Source: Paenibacillus sp. S150 (lineage in GTDB: Bacteria > Bacillota > Bacilli > Paenibacillales > Paenibacillaceae). Taken from it: a stretch of DNA of 64,000 nt. Below are positions 35,701 through 46,957 of the stretch, one piece after another; the first letter of the stretch is position 1, and each line of letters begins with the position of its first letter. The translations under genes and the position numbers were made by a program. Below the pieces are notes generated by a model. That model was not told the origin of the DNA. It searched no databases and was given only the letters and a program-made list of their open reading frames with translations. Location of the stretch: positions 62,001 to 126,000 of the forward strand of contig NZ_JACBYI010000008.1 of assembly GCF_019352175.1 (NCBI RefSeq). Direction: 5' to 3'.

Positions 35701-36681
35701 TTATTGTAAGGCCAGAATCAGATTTTGCAAATTTTTCTCCATCAATGTGAAATAGTTGTCCCCATTCTTCTCCTGCGCCTCTGTCAATCCCTCTACCGGA
35801 TTAAGCACCATGGTGGATACCCCCGCTTCAGCTGCAAGGGTTTTGGCCAGCTTGTCAGACACCAGCTCCTCGAAAAAGATATAGCGGATGCCCTCCTCCT
35901 TCACCAGCTCCGCAAGCTTCAGCAGGTCCTGGCTGCGCGGCTCCGCGTCGGCCGACAAGCCCATAATGGCGTGCTGGGTCAAGCCGTAGTCCCGGGCCAA
36001 ATAAGCAAAAGCCTGATGGGAAACCACAATCTCATGGTTCGGCAGCTTGGCAAGCTCCGCGGTGAATCTGCTGTCCAGTGCCTGCAACCGCTCGGCAAGC
36101 CTGCCGTAACGCTCCTCGTAGCCGTCCTTATGCGCAGGATCAACCGACTGCAGGCTTTCCTTGATATTGTTAGCCATAATGAGCGCTGATTTCGGACTCA
36201 CCCAAGTATGGGGATCAGTATGCAGGCTGTCTGTACTTCCTTCCTCACTTTGGTTATCGTCGTCTTCTGCACCATGGTCGTGTCCGTCCTCTTCATCGGT
36301 CATGATGTAATCCACGCCCTGGCTGACCTCTACAGCTCGGGCTTCGCTGTCACTGTCCAGGCTCTTGAGGAAATTCGGCACCCAGCCTTCCAGGCCTGCT
36401 CCGTTGTACAGAAACAGCTGTGCTTTGGAGGTATTAATAATATCCTGGCTGCGCGGCGTCCAATCATGCGGCTCCACGCCCACCGGCAGCAGATTGATGG
36501 CATTAACATCATCCCCGCCAATCTCACTGGCAAATTCATATATAGGATAAAACGTAGTAATCACATTTACTTTACCTTCCACGATACTCCCGCTGCTCTT
36601 CGGACCACAGGCTGCAAGCAGCAAAAATACCAGCAAAGTCAGCGTAAGCAGCACGCTCCTGTGCAGGCTCTTGGATAACAT
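35701..36681 (-). CDS. znuA: Zinc-type ABC transporter substrate-binding lipoprotein (ZnuA/AdcA-like)
   Basis: 326 residues. Lipobox LLAACG at about 22-26. Cluster A-1/TroA fold with VEPHDWTP, a His/Asp/Glu-rich loop (DGHDHGAEDDDNQSEEG, about 130-147), LHTDPHTWVSP and VVSHQAFAYLARDYGL. The acidic His loop is typical of zinc rather than manganese binders. First gene of the unit, behind a Zur-like box. Confidence 0.93.
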   Translation of the reverse strand: MLSKSLHRSVLLTLTLLVFLLLAACGPKSSGSIVEGKVNVITTFYPIYEFASEIGGDDVNAINLLPVGVEPHDWTPRSQDIINTSKAQLFLYNGAGLEGWVPNFLKSLDSDSEARAVEVSQGVDYIMTDEEDGHDHGAEDDDNQSEEGSTDSLHTDPHTWVSPKSALIMANNIKESLQSVDPAHKDGYEERYGRLAERLQALDSRFTAELAKLPNHEIVVSHQAFAYLARDYGLTQHAIMGLSADAEPRSQDLLKLAELVKEEGIRYIFFEELVSDKLAKTLAAEAGVSTMVLNPVEGLTEAQEKNGDNYFTLMEKNLQNLILALQ

Positions 36682-36729
36682 CTTATGAATCGACTCCTCA
36701 AATCGTAAATTTTACTATTTGAATTATAA

Positions 36730-36744
36730 TAGTAATGGTTACGA
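36730..36744 (-). promoter_or_regulatory. Zur-like operator upstream of znuA
   Basis: Minus strand TCGTAACCATTACTA matches the B. subtilis Zur box TCGTAATNATTACGA at 13 of 15 positions; TATAAT follows 3 bp later, so a bound repressor would block the promoter. A Zur-like gene lies at 39646-40095. Consensus from memory. Confidence 0.6.
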
Positions 36745-36918
36745 TAAGTCAACTCCTGTAACGCAAAAAAGCCTCACCCGGTCCTGCCTGCTGCCGTTCA
36801 GCGGCTTAGCCCTTAAAGAATTTCAGTCGGTTGCAGAATCTCAAGCCAATCCTTACTTCCAGACGGAAGCCGCTTCCTCCTCTCGCAGGGCAGTATTCCC
36901 GTTTCGGCGGAAAACTGA

Positions 36919-36964
36919 GAGGGGAAGGCCCCGCCGCCACTATAGGCGTCAAGGCCTTCCCCTC
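36919..36964 (-). terminator. metG terminator
   Basis: GAGGGGAAGGCC-TTGACGCC pairs with GGCGGCGG-GGCCTTCCCCTC, then TCAGTTTTCC, 41 bp past the metG stop. Confidence 0.7.
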
Positions 36965-37004
36965 TAATTCCCCACAGCTGGACCTGGTAATCCTCAAGCT
37001 CAGC

Positions 37005-39035
<2,031 letters not shown>

Positions 39036-39059
39036 TCATCCTTTCGTCTTGGCAAACAC

Positions 39060-39335
39060 AAAAAACTCCCGCCCCAATATGGGGCGAGAGAATTACTCAC
39101 GCGGTACCACCCAAAATTCCCCGGCTCTTCGCAGAGCACAGGCTTCGCCAGTTCCCGTCCGGGAACTGTCCATTAACGCTGGATCACGCCGTGGCCTTAC
39201 GCAAACCGCCAACATCACGGCCTGCCGCTCGAACACAGTTCCTCCCGGACCATTTTCAATCCACGTGCCATACCGGTTCCCAGCTCTTTCCGGCTCTCTG
39301 TGATGGTCGTCCCGATCTACTTATCCGTTCCTTGG
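39060..39335 (-). ncRNA. T-box leader of metG (probable methionine)
   Basis: On the minus strand the T-box sequence GGGTGGTACCGCG occupies 39100-39112. It is followed by a terminator, CGCCCCATATTGGGGCG then T residues (39062-39090). Upstream, AGAGAGCCGGAAAGAGCTGG begins stem I, and an ATG in GGTATGGCA (39270-39272) is the likely methionine specifier. Uncharged tRNA-Met would favour the antiterminator and expression of metG. Confidence 0.9.
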
Positions 39336-39380
39336 AATTCATCCGTATTATCCAAAATATACCCATATGAAACCGCCATG

Positions 39381-39644
39381 TCAAGTTGCCTTCGCAGATT
39401 CTTCACCGGATGGCCGTTCCCCTCGCGGCGGCACCGGGTCAAGTCCTCCCGGATGGAAGGGATGGCATCTGGCGATCCGCTTGGCCGCAAGCCACGAGCC
39501 CTTCAGCGGACCATGGACCTCGATCGCTTCCAGCGCATAGGCCGAGCAGGTAGGGTAGAAGCGGCAGGTAGCCGGTTTGATCGGAGAAATGAACCTGCGG
39601 TAGACACGGATTGGCGCCTGGATCGTTCTGCGTCCCACACTCAT
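39381..39644 (-). CDS. yidD: Membrane protein insertion efficiency factor YidD
   Basis: 87 residues from [24 protein letters not shown] 8 nt upstream. [18 protein letters not shown] and the HPGG(LD)PVP C-terminus are diagnostic. Starts one base after the upstream repressor's stop, so probably coupled. Upstream in-frame ATG (39719) lies inside the repressor gene and is rejected. Confidence 0.94.
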   Translation of the reverse strand: MSVGRRTIQAPIRVYRRFISPIKPATCRFYPTCSAYALEAIEVHGPLKGSWLAAKRIARCHPFHPGGLDPVPPRGERPSGEESAKAT

Positions 39645-39645
39645 G

Positions 39646-40095
39646 TCAATGGCCTTCTTTGACGCGATCGGCAACGGCCGTTTCTTGCTCACAATCCTTG
39701 CAGTAGCCGAACACCTCAAATTTATGCTTGACCACCCGGAACTGGTCGGGGGTATCCGTTAGATTCATCGGGCAGAAATTAATCGGATAGGTCTTCATGC
39801 ATTGAAGACAAATCATATGATGATGGTGATGATCCTGATTGCAGCTGCCCTTGAACTTGACGCCGTCCTCAAACACCACCTGCTCAAGCACACCCAATTC
39901 CTCCATGACCCGCAGATTGCGGTACACGGTATCGAAGCTGAGTCCGCTGTATTTGCGGCCCATATGCTCATAAACATCCTTAGCGGATAAATATCCCGTA
40001 TTCTCGCCGAATAGCTTGGCAAGCGTTTTGCGCTGATCGGTGATTCGCAGTCCCTGCCCCGACATGGCTTCCAGTATTTGATCTGTCGACAGCAT
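39646..40095 (-). CDS. zur: Fur-family repressor, Zur-like
   Basis: 149 residues from [19 protein letters not shown] (GGGAG 8 nt upstream); longer open frames upstream are rejected. Winged helix with [20 protein letters not shown], the metal site [15 protein letters not shown] and second zinc site CPM...GYCKDC. The [14 protein letters not shown] pattern is closer to Bacillus Zur than to Fur or PerR. znuACB lies 3-6 kb away with a Zur-like box, which supports the call. Confidence 0.78.
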   Translation of the reverse strand: MLSTDQILEAMSGQGLRITDQRKTLAKLFGENTGYLSAKDVYEHMGRKYSGLSFDTVYRNLRVMEELGVLEQVVFEDGVKFKGSCNQDHHHHHMICLQCMKTYPINFCPMNLTDTPDQFRVVKHKFEVFGYCKDCEQETAVADRVKEGH

Positions 40096-40191
40096 TCGCT
40101 CATCTCCCATAACATGGTCTTTGAATTGCACTCTCTTAATAATGCCCCAAAACAAAAGCCCCGTCAATGAAGCCGCTTTGCAGCAGGCAAG

Positions 40192-40232
40192 TGGAAACGG
40201 CTTCGCCGTCCTTTTAAGGACGGTATCCGTTT
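40192..40232. repeat. GTCC/GGAC hairpin family, copy E
   Basis: GGAAACGGCTTCGCCGTCC and GGACGGTATCCGTTTC, nearly identical to copy A and likewise directly before the stem-loop. Confidence 0.65.
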
Positions 40233-40238
40233 CAGCGA

Positions 40239-40287
40239 GAAAGATAAGGCTAATGTATAGCGTCAAACATATAAATTCTTATCTTTC
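40239..40287. repeat. Conserved-loop stem-loop, copy 2
   Basis: Perfect 10-bp stem GAAAGATAAG / CTTATCTTTC around a 29-nt loop starting GCTAATGTATAGCGTC and ending AACATATAAATT. The stem differs from copy 3 by paired changes. Confidence 0.75.
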
Positions 40288-40308
40288 AAGAAAGACGCCG
40301 ACATTAAG

Positions 40309-40600
40309 ATGAACTTGAACCATTCATCCAAAGGGCAGCCACTTTAGTGGTAAAAAGGATACCTAATTCATCCGATTCTTTTCCTGGATCATCCCTAGTG
40401 GGAAAAAGTACAACTAATCCGGCTGAAATCAGCCATTTGGAGGGGGCGGGCCTCTATTAAGTGTACAAAATCCCACTAAAGCCCGTTAAAGCCAGGATTC
40501 CAGCCCATTAGTGTTACTTTTTCCACTTCGCTTCAGTCCCCTATGAATCTCTTCCTTGCGTTCCATCCGCTTGTTCAGGTTCGCCGGTTCCATTCATATA
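40309..40600. repeat. About 290-bp dispersed repeat, copy 1
   Basis: Matches 56409-56760 over its length, including ATCATCCCTAGTGGG, AAAAAGTACAACTAATCC, the CCGGCTGAAATCAGCC hairpin, CTCTATTAAGTGTACAAAA and the GGTTCCATTCATATA end. The other copy has a short repeat expansion near its end. Confidence 0.85.
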
Positions 40601-40606
40601 AATAAA

Positions 40607-40760
40607 CCTGAATTTCGAAAGTAAGTATCCACAAATCACCTAAAAAGCTCTACACGAAGGGATTTCTTGCTAAAAACAGCCTGCACCCAATGGGTGAAGG
40701 AAAAAGAGGGTTTATCCCTTGTCCGATCTGGATGGGTTCAATTCGCTTTCGAAATTCAGG
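40607..40760. mobile_element. 154-bp MITE-like element, copy 2
   Basis: Ends CCTGAATTTCGAAAG (40607-40621) and its complement (40746-40760), flanked by ATAAA on both sides. Same length as copy 1 but internally inverted. It sits at the end of the dispersed repeat; the 56.4-kb copy of that repeat lacks it. Confidence 0.85.
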
Positions 40761-40841
40761 ATAAATTCTTAGCTTTGCAAAAAGCCCGTCAGCCGTTCCC
40801 ATAAGGAAATGCTGGCGGGCCTTTGGATGAGTCCTTCCGGT

Positions 40842-43088
40842 TTATTTTCTGGCCGGAAGCGGCGTAAAGACAAAGTTTACCGGAAGATTGCTGCCGGAAG
40901 CTACCGAGAACACAATGTCCACCGGACCTTCATAGTCTCCGGAACGGTAAACCACCGCATTCATATCTGAGCTGGACAAATTCCCTTTGTTCGGCAGATT
41001 GACAATCGTTCCGTTAACCATTACCGAACCCAGATAATTGCCACCGCGCGGGTTGAACGTAATGAGCGTGTTCTTCGCGACACGTTCAAGCCTGATTTTG
41101 TAGAGCACGCCGAAGTTGCCCGAGTTCGAAGCCGCAGTTCCGCTCATCGGATCAACTCCGAGCAGATTCAGGTCATTTTTATTATCGCCAAGCACCAGCT
41201 TGGCTTGCGTCGCTCCCACCAGATCGAACACACTGATGACACGGGTAGAATCAGGGTAGGTTCCCCGGTTATGCACCCCGTCCCGGTCCAGCAGAGGCAG
41301 TGTCGCCAGAAGTGCTACCGGGTCCTTGGTCTGCTCAACCATTACCACGTCATACTGCACTGTCAAATCACTGAACAGGTCAGCGCTCAGTGAGAGCACT
41401 TCACCCGGTTTCATGGCGATTTTGTTGATATCGGTCATAATCGGCACACTTTGCCCCGGCTGAAGCGTGATTGAGCTGTAGCTTGAGCTCGTGATCATCG
41501 AATTATAATATTTCTGGATCGAAATTTTGCCTGTGTATTCCGGCGATGTGACCGGACCGGCTATCCCCAAATACTGGGTCGTTATCGTCGTTGGATACAG
41601 ATTGTTGTTAGTTGCAATGACATACAGCTTCTGTCTGGTGGACATATTGTTCATGTGGTGGACCAGGAAACGGGTAAGCCCCACTGAATTTTCGCGGTAC
41701 AGCACACCCTCGGCATTGACAGTCTCAGGGCTGTTGCTGCGGATGAGCGTGTAAGGCTCGGAAGAAAGATTGTATTGCAGGTTCGGCAGCCCCGGAACCA
41801 TTCCCCCGTCCATGGACAGAATATCGCCCGGAACCGTGAACAGCTTCGCAACTTCGTCTTGAGTATACAGCTGCTCGCTTGTGATGTTGACGGTCTTCTC
41901 GAACGTGCTGCTCAAGCCGTGCTTGTCCGTAACCTTCAGCTGGATTGAAACAGGTCCCGGGTTAAAGAATGCCAGCGCCCGGTTGGTCCATTCGGCAGTC
42001 AGCTCTTCACCTTCCGGGTCGTAGCTGAGGTCGGTAAGAGTTACCGGCTCACCCATCTTGTATTCCTCTTTATCGGTAGTGAAGCTGGCTACAGGCGGCT
42101 GGTTCGGCTGCAGTACCTGAATGGTCACAGAATAAGGATTGCTCCATTGTCCGGAAGCATCCATTACCGAATAGGATACTGTATAATATCCCGGCTGGTC
42201 ATAAATATCCATTTTGTTGCCTTCCCAACGCTCATCTACAATCGCAGTGCCGTTAGGCGATGAGCTCTTGGTTACAAAATTCACGTAGGTCTGACCGGCA
42301 TAGATCTCCGTTGGCTGTACGGTAAAAGAAGCCGTCGGCTTCGTGTTCAGCGTGAGAATGACGCGCTTCTGCACATTGTCGACCGTATATGGAATAGCAA
42401 GCGCTCCGGTAATCGAGGTTAAGGGAACCATGAACGTGCCCTTGAACTGGTAGGCAGGCCCTTTCATAGTCACCTGGGTGCCATTTACGGTATAAATCTT
42501 GCTGTCCGTCTTAAAACGCATAATGCTGTCGCCTTTGGTTACAATTACTTCTTTGGTTTTGGCATCATAGATATAATTAACGCCAACCATTTCCACCATG
42601 GCACGAATCGAAACGTAGGATACCCCGTTCTTGACCGCCATTGGCTGATTCGCCAAATACTCTGTGCCGTTCTTGTACATCTTGTTGCTGTTCATCAGCA
42701 GAATAAGCTGGTTCGTTCCAGTTGCCTGGAGAATCTGTCCCCCTGTATTGCTTAAGGGTGCGGCCGTTCCCTCGGTTGCAGCCGGAAGTGCTGATTCTGC
42801 AGGCAGCGGAGTCGCCGTGGGATCAGCAGTTGCAGCCGGAATAGTTGACTCGGCCGGTACAGGTGTCGGCGTCGGAGCAGGTGCTGCGGTTCCCGGTGAA
42901 ACCAGAGGCGGCAAAGGGTCTGTCGCTTCAGGCTCTGACACCGTCACAGGCGCAGGGGTAGCCTCTGCTGCTTGAACCACTGTGCCGGATATTGTTGTTG
43001 TGCTTGCAGGTACGGCAAAAGCCGGCACTGCCGCTGCAGCCTGCGAAACAGCCAGGACGGCAACTAAAGATAGTTTTTTCAAATTCAT
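40842..43088 (-). CDS. Exported surface protein with copper-amine-oxidase-like and PKD-like domains
   Basis: 748 residues. Signal peptide (about 1-25), a Thr/Pro/Ala/Glu linker (about 35-115), a copper amine oxidase N-terminal-like domain (about 125-250, with NGVSYVSIRAMVEMVGVNYI and GTFMVPLTSITGAL), two PKD/Ig-like domains (about 250-405, with PPVASFTTDKEEYKMGEPV), and a C-terminal beta-rich region of unknown type. No LPXTG or SLH motif seen. Probably cell-wall or S-layer associated in the stalk-domain manner. No enzyme motif recognised. AAGGAG precedes the ATG. Confidence 0.85.
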   Translation of the reverse strand: MNLKKLSLVAVLAVSQAAAAVPAFAVPASTTTISGTVVQAAEATPAPVTVSEPEATDPLPPLVSPGTAAPAPTPTPVPAESTIPAATADPTATPLPAESALPAATEGTAAPLSNTGGQILQATGTNQLILLMNSNKMYKNGTEYLANQPMAVKNGVSYVSIRAMVEMVGVNYIYDAKTKEVIVTKGDSIMRFKTDSKIYTVNGTQVTMKGPAYQFKGTFMVPLTSITGALAIPYTVDNVQKRVILTLNTKPTASFTVQPTEIYAGQTYVNFVTKSSSPNGTAIVDERWEGNKMDIYDQPGYYTVSYSVMDASGQWSNPYSVTIQVLQPNQPPVASFTTDKEEYKMGEPVTLTDLSYDPEGEELTAEWTNRALAFFNPGPVSIQLKVTDKHGLSSTFEKTVNITSEQLYTQDEVAKLFTVPGDILSMDGGMVPGLPNLQYNLSSEPYTLIRSNSPETVNAEGVLYRENSVGLTRFLVHHMNNMSTRQKLYVIATNNNLYPTTITTQYLGIAGPVTSPEYTGKISIQKYYNSMITSSSYSSITLQPGQSVPIMTDINKIAMKPGEVLSLSADLFSDLTVQYDVVMVEQTKDPVALLATLPLLDRDGVHNRGTYPDSTRVISVFDLVGATQAKLVLGDNKNDLNLLGVDPMSGTAASNSGNFGVLYKIRLERVAKNTLITFNPRGGNYLGSVMVNGTIVNLPNKGNLSSSDMNAVVYRSGDYEGPVDIVFSVASGSNLPVNFVFTPLPARK

Positions 43089-43401
43089 GGTATGACTCCT
43101 TCTGCTCCTGTTAGTAGTATATAAGGAAGTTTAGCTTCTCTCTGATTTCCTTATATTCCCTGCAAAAAACGCAGCCGCCCAAAGGGACGGCACTATGATT
43201 TTTGCCACGTTCATTTTACAAAACATAGTATTAGACGCATGCCGCCCTAAAAAGTTTCATTAAATGTAAAGAAAAGAGCAAAAACAAATTCCATTTTTAA
43301 CACATCAATAAACATCGTCCTACATTTTGCCCGGTTCCGTACTTCGTTACTTATTATCGCCATTTCATTCTGACTATTTTCGCGATTTCCGAGCTTCCCA
43401 C
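43089..43401. other. Intergenic region upstream of the surface protein
   Basis: AT-rich gap of about 310 bp that should hold the surface-protein promoter. One GC-rich imperfect hairpin lies near 43165-43195. No reading frame with start context. Confidence 0.4.
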
Positions 43402-43445
43402 AAAAAAAGAGGCGGTAACCTTGGGGAACAAGGTCTCGCCTCTTC
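43402..43445 (-). terminator. Terminator of the first sugar ABC/two-component operon
   Basis: AAGAGGCGAGACCTTGTTCC and the complementary AAGGTTACCGCCTCTT pair on the minus strand, followed by seven T residues, 30 bp after the regulator stop. Confidence 0.8.
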
Positions 43446-43475
43446 ACATGCAAGCCGGGTCTGCTGACTTGATAT

Positions 43476-44258
43476 TCAGGTTGCCTTATGCTGATCGCGG
43501 TATTCCTTGGGAGTCATTCCCGTCTGCTTCTGGAACACCTTGGTAAAATAACGGCGCTCCTGATACCCGACCCCGGAGCTGATCGCGGCAATGCTTTTGC
43601 CGCTGCTTGCCAGCATGAACTTCGCCGCCTCCATCCGCTGCAGGGTCACATATTCCACAAAGGTCATGGCAAAACGGTTCTTGAACAGCAGGCAAAAATA
43701 GCTGCTGCTGATGCCGATTTTATTCGCCACTTCCTCGATCCCGAGGTCATAATTCAGCCGCTCCGAAATATATTGGGCAGCCTGATTCATCAGCTGGTCG
43801 GGTGTTTTCCGCACGGAATCCTCTTCCGCAGGCAGCTCCTGGAAGAGCGGAATGCTGTTGTACAGCTTATCCTTATACTGCTTGCTGCGGATTCGCGTGC
43901 CGATTTCCCGCACCTTGTTGCCGAGCTCCTCATAATGAATCGGCTTGCAAATATATTCCTTAACCCCCAGGCGGATTGCTTCCCGCGCATAATCAAATTC
44001 CTGATATCCGCTGAGCAGCAGCACCTCGCTCTCCAGCCCCATTTCCCGCAGCTTGCCGATGAACGTCAAGCCGTCCATAACGGGCATGCGGATGTCACAG
44101 AGCACAAGATCCGGAGCCTGCTCCTCCGCAATGCGAAGCGCCTCCATACCGCTGCGGGCCATGCCGGCGATTTCCATCCCCATCTCCTGCCAGGGCAGCA
44201 CACGCTTCAGATTTCCCAAAATAGGAGCTTCATCGTCAACCAATAATACTTTTAGCAT
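43476..44258 (-). CDS. YesN-type response regulator, AraC output
   Basis: 260 residues from MLKVLLVDDEAPILGNLKRV. Receiver domain with DD, phospho-acceptor in LVLCDIRMPVMDG and KPIHYEEL; two AraC-type helix-turn-helix motifs at the C-terminus (IGISSSYFCLLFKNRFAM; GYQERRYFTKVFQKQTGMTPKEYR). The start overlaps the kinase stop by 23 bp. Likely activates the adjacent transporter in response to its sugar. Confidence 0.93.
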   Translation of the reverse strand: MLKVLLVDDEAPILGNLKRVLPWQEMGMEIAGMARSGMEALRIAEEQAPDLVLCDIRMPVMDGLTFIGKLREMGLESEVLLLSGYQEFDYAREAIRLGVKEYICKPIHYEELGNKVREIGTRIRSKQYKDKLYNSIPLFQELPAEEDSVRKTPDQLMNQAAQYISERLNYDLGIEEVANKIGISSSYFCLLFKNRFAMTFVEYVTLQRMEAAKFMLASSGKSIAAISSGVGYQERRYFTKVFQKQTGMTPKEYRDQHKAT

Positions 44259-46098
44259 AATGATCTTCCCCCTGCCCGTATTTAGGTATGACGCATTGGA
44301 TGATCGTGCCTTCACCGGGGCCGGCGCAGATGAAGATTCCATACCTGTCGCCATATTCTATGCGGATGCGGTCAGCTACGCTGCGCAGGCCAAGCCCTCT
44401 CCGCTCCTGATGAATGCCATGCTCCGGTTGGCCCATGGCCGCAAGCTCGGAAGAGTCGCCCGGGTCACTCACCATATACTGGAACATGCCGAGCTGGTCC
44501 GAAGTCATCCCAATCCCGTTATCCTCGATCCGCAGAACCAGATTGCCCCGCTCTTCCCAGGCTTTTATGCTGACCAGGCCCTTGTAGCCAATTCCCTCGA
44601 AGCCGTGCTGGATACTGTTCTCGACCAGCGGCTGCAGTGTAAGCTTGAGAATTCCGCAGCCCAGCAGCTCCCCGGGAATCTCAATTTCGTAATCGAATAC
44701 ATCCTCGAAGCGGAATTTTTGAATATCCAGATAATTGCGCAGATGCGTGACTTCCTCTTCCAGAGTAATTTCATCTCTGTCCTGAATGCTGATCCGCAAA
44801 ATGCTGGCCAGCCTGTAGACCATCTCACTGACCTTGAGCCCTTCATTCTGCACCGCCAGCACATTGATCGATTCCAGCGTGTTGAACAGAAAATGCGGCT
44901 TGATCTGTGCCTGCAGCACCCGCATCTCCGCCTGGTTTTTCCGCCGCTGCTCCACATGGATCCGGTTGAACAGGCTGTTGATTTTGTCCATAAGATCATT
45001 GAAGCCCTTGGCCAGCAGGGTCATTTCGTCGCTGCCCTTCTCTTCCACCCGGGTGGTGAGATCCCCATCCTCGACCCGGCGCATAAACCGGACAATCACG
45101 GCAATGCCGCCCGTAATCCGGTTCATGAAGAAGAGATTGAAGAGCACTGCGCCGAGCAGGCACAGGAAGATCACAACCACGAACCAGCGGGCAAACACAG
45201 TCACTTCACGGGACAGGGAATCCCAAGACGTAATGGAGACAAGGCTCCACGGATAATCCTTGAGATGATAGACCGACAGGATGCTTTTCTCCCCGTCGAA
45301 CTCCGTTTTGAAGCTCTGGAACCCCTCTTGAAAAGCGAAGCTCTTCGTCGTAAACGAATGGAAATCCCGGCCGTCCAGCTTGCGGTCCGGATCGAACAGA
45401 ATCATTCCGTCATCATTCACCAGCATGAAGGAAACCTTCTGGTCGCTGTCCCCGATTTTGAGATTGCGGAAGATCGATTCGAACTCCCAGTTCTTGATCT
45501 GCACCACCAGAATGCCGATGTTCTGAAAGAAGCTTAGCTCCTTGACCAGACGGATTTGTGTAAATACAGGCTCCGTCCCGGTCAGCTCCGGATATTCATG
45601 CGGCGCAACCCATTTCGGCACTCCATTAAGCTCCATCACTTCCTGGTACAGCTCGCTCCCCTTGAACTTGTCGTAAGGAAGGGTGCGGAAATTTTCCTTG
45701 TTGAATACCGAGACGATCTCCGAGCTGCCCTTCCCGTTGAAATTGTAGAGAAAAGCGTAGCTGATCGAAGGATGGTTGTACAGCAGACTGCGGAAATTGC
45801 GCTGGCTCGCGTTCAGACTAAGCTGCTCGGCATCGGTCAAGTCCTGCTCGGAGGGATCTTCCGCGCTAAGCGCCATATGAAACACCGAGGTGGCAATTCC
45901 GTTATCGGTCACGTTGTTCATATCCTTGAAGACGCCGGAGATGCTGTAGCTGATCGCTTTGAGCGAATACTCGGATTGCTGGCTGTACTTCTTCTCAATG
46001 GAATTATAAGTTACGATGAACATAATCATGCCAAGAATAAACAGAGGAATGATAATCAGGCCCAGAAACGCCGTAAATAATTTATAGCGCAAATTCAT
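44236..46098 (-). CDS. YesM-type sensor histidine kinase
   Basis: 620 residues. Transmembrane helices at about 9-30 and 293-318 enclose a large extracellular dCache-like sensor; a HAMP domain (about 325-378) leads to the His_kinase domain with QIKPHFLFNTLESI, N-box PLVENSIQHGF, G1 IEDNGIGM and G2 GLGLRSVADRI. Position after the two permeases suggests it senses the transported carbohydrate. Confidence 0.94.
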   Translation of the reverse strand: MNLRYKLFTAFLGLIIIPLFILGMIMFIVTYNSIEKKYSQQSEYSLKAISYSISGVFKDMNNVTDNGIATSVFHMALSAEDPSEQDLTDAEQLSLNASQRNFRSLLYNHPSISYAFLYNFNGKGSSEIVSVFNKENFRTLPYDKFKGSELYQEVMELNGVPKWVAPHEYPELTGTEPVFTQIRLVKELSFFQNIGILVVQIKNWEFESIFRNLKIGDSDQKVSFMLVNDDGMILFDPDRKLDGRDFHSFTTKSFAFQEGFQSFKTEFDGEKSILSVYHLKDYPWSLVSITSWDSLSREVTVFARWFVVVIFLCLLGAVLFNLFFMNRITGGIAVIVRFMRRVEDGDLTTRVEEKGSDEMTLLAKGFNDLMDKINSLFNRIHVEQRRKNQAEMRVLQAQIKPHFLFNTLESINVLAVQNEGLKVSEMVYRLASILRISIQDRDEITLEEEVTHLRNYLDIQKFRFEDVFDYEIEIPGELLGCGILKLTLQPLVENSIQHGFEGIGYKGLVSIKAWEERGNLVLRIEDNGIGMTSDQLGMFQYMVSDPGDSSELAAMGQPEHGIHQERRGLGLRSVADRIRIEYGDRYGIFICAGPGEGTIIQCVIPKYGQGEDHYAKSIIG

Positions 46099-46126
46099 CG
46101 GCTAGTGCCCCTGACTGTGGATAGGA

Positions 46127-46957
46127 TTATCCTTTTACGCTGCCCGCTGTTACGCCTTCAATAATCTTCTCCTGCAAAATGGCGTAAATAATCACGACCG
46201 GAAGCACACTGTAGACAATGCCCGCGGACATCTGCGCATAATTCATCTGATACTGATCACGGAATTGGACCATTCCCACCGGAAGCGTGCGCAGCTCGTC
46301 ATTCGAAAGAAAATAGTTGGCCAGCAAAAACTCATTCCAATTCCCCAGGAAATTAACAATGAATACTGTAACCATGGCGGGAACCGTCAAAGGTACAATA
46401 ATTCTAGCAAAGATGCCCGGGGCCTTCAAGCCGTCCATCACTGCCGCTTCCTCTATTTCACTGGGCAAGGACCGCATAAACGCCGCCAAAATAATTATCG
46501 TAAACGGAATCGCATTGGCGATATAGGGGATGATCAGCGCCCAGTGCGTATTCAGGATTTGCAGCTTGCGCACAATCGTATAAATCGGCAGCATCAGCGC
46601 ATTGTTCGGGATCAGCATCCCGATGAGCACGAGCGAGAACAGAATTAGATTCCACTTGCCCTGGCGCATCCGCGTAACCGCGAAGGCGAACATGGAGGCC
46701 AGCAGAATCGATACCACCGAAGACAGCACGGAAATATATAAGCTGTTAAAAAAGTACGTGCTGATCTTGGCATTCACCCACGCTTCGACATAATTGTTAA
46801 ACACAAACTCCTCCGGGATGCCGAACGGATTGAGCGCGATCGCGTTGTTGTCCTTCTTCACCGAGGAGAACAGCACGAACAGGAACGGAAACAGCACAAC
46901 TAAGAGATAACCCAGCAGGGCAGCATGGGGGATGCTTTTTTTGAGTGAACGCGCCAT
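46127..46957 (-). CDS. Carbohydrate ABC transporter permease (MalG type)
   Basis: 276 residues, six transmembrane helices, with the EAA motif EIEEAAVMDGLKAPGIFARIIVP split as EEAAVMDG...IIVPL. The ATG overlaps the stop of the upstream permease by 1 bp. Ends in the typical GSVKG tail. Confidence 0.95.
   Translation of the reverse strand: MARSLKKSIPHAALLGYLLVVLFPFLFVLFSSVKKDNNAIALNPFGIPEEFVFNNYVEAWVNAKISTYFFNSLYISVLSSVVSILLASMFAFAVTRMRQGKWNLILFSLVLIGMLIPNNALMLPIYTIVRKLQILNTHWALIIPYIANAIPFTIIILAAFMRSLPSEIEEAAVMDGLKAPGIFARIIVPLTVPAMVTVFIVNFLGNWNEFLLANYFLSNDELRTLPVGMVQFRDQYQMNYAQMSAGIVYSVLPVVIIYAILQEKIIEGVTAGSVKG

Larger units (their letters stand above)
40096..40841. other. Non-coding repeat mosaic, locus 2
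   Basis: No gene between the repressor start and the surface-protein stop. Contains hairpin copy E (40192-40232), the conserved-loop stem-loop (40239-40287), a block (40309-40600) shared with 56409-56760, and the 154-bp element copy 2. The repressor promoter must lie in or near 40100-40190. Confidence 0.7.
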
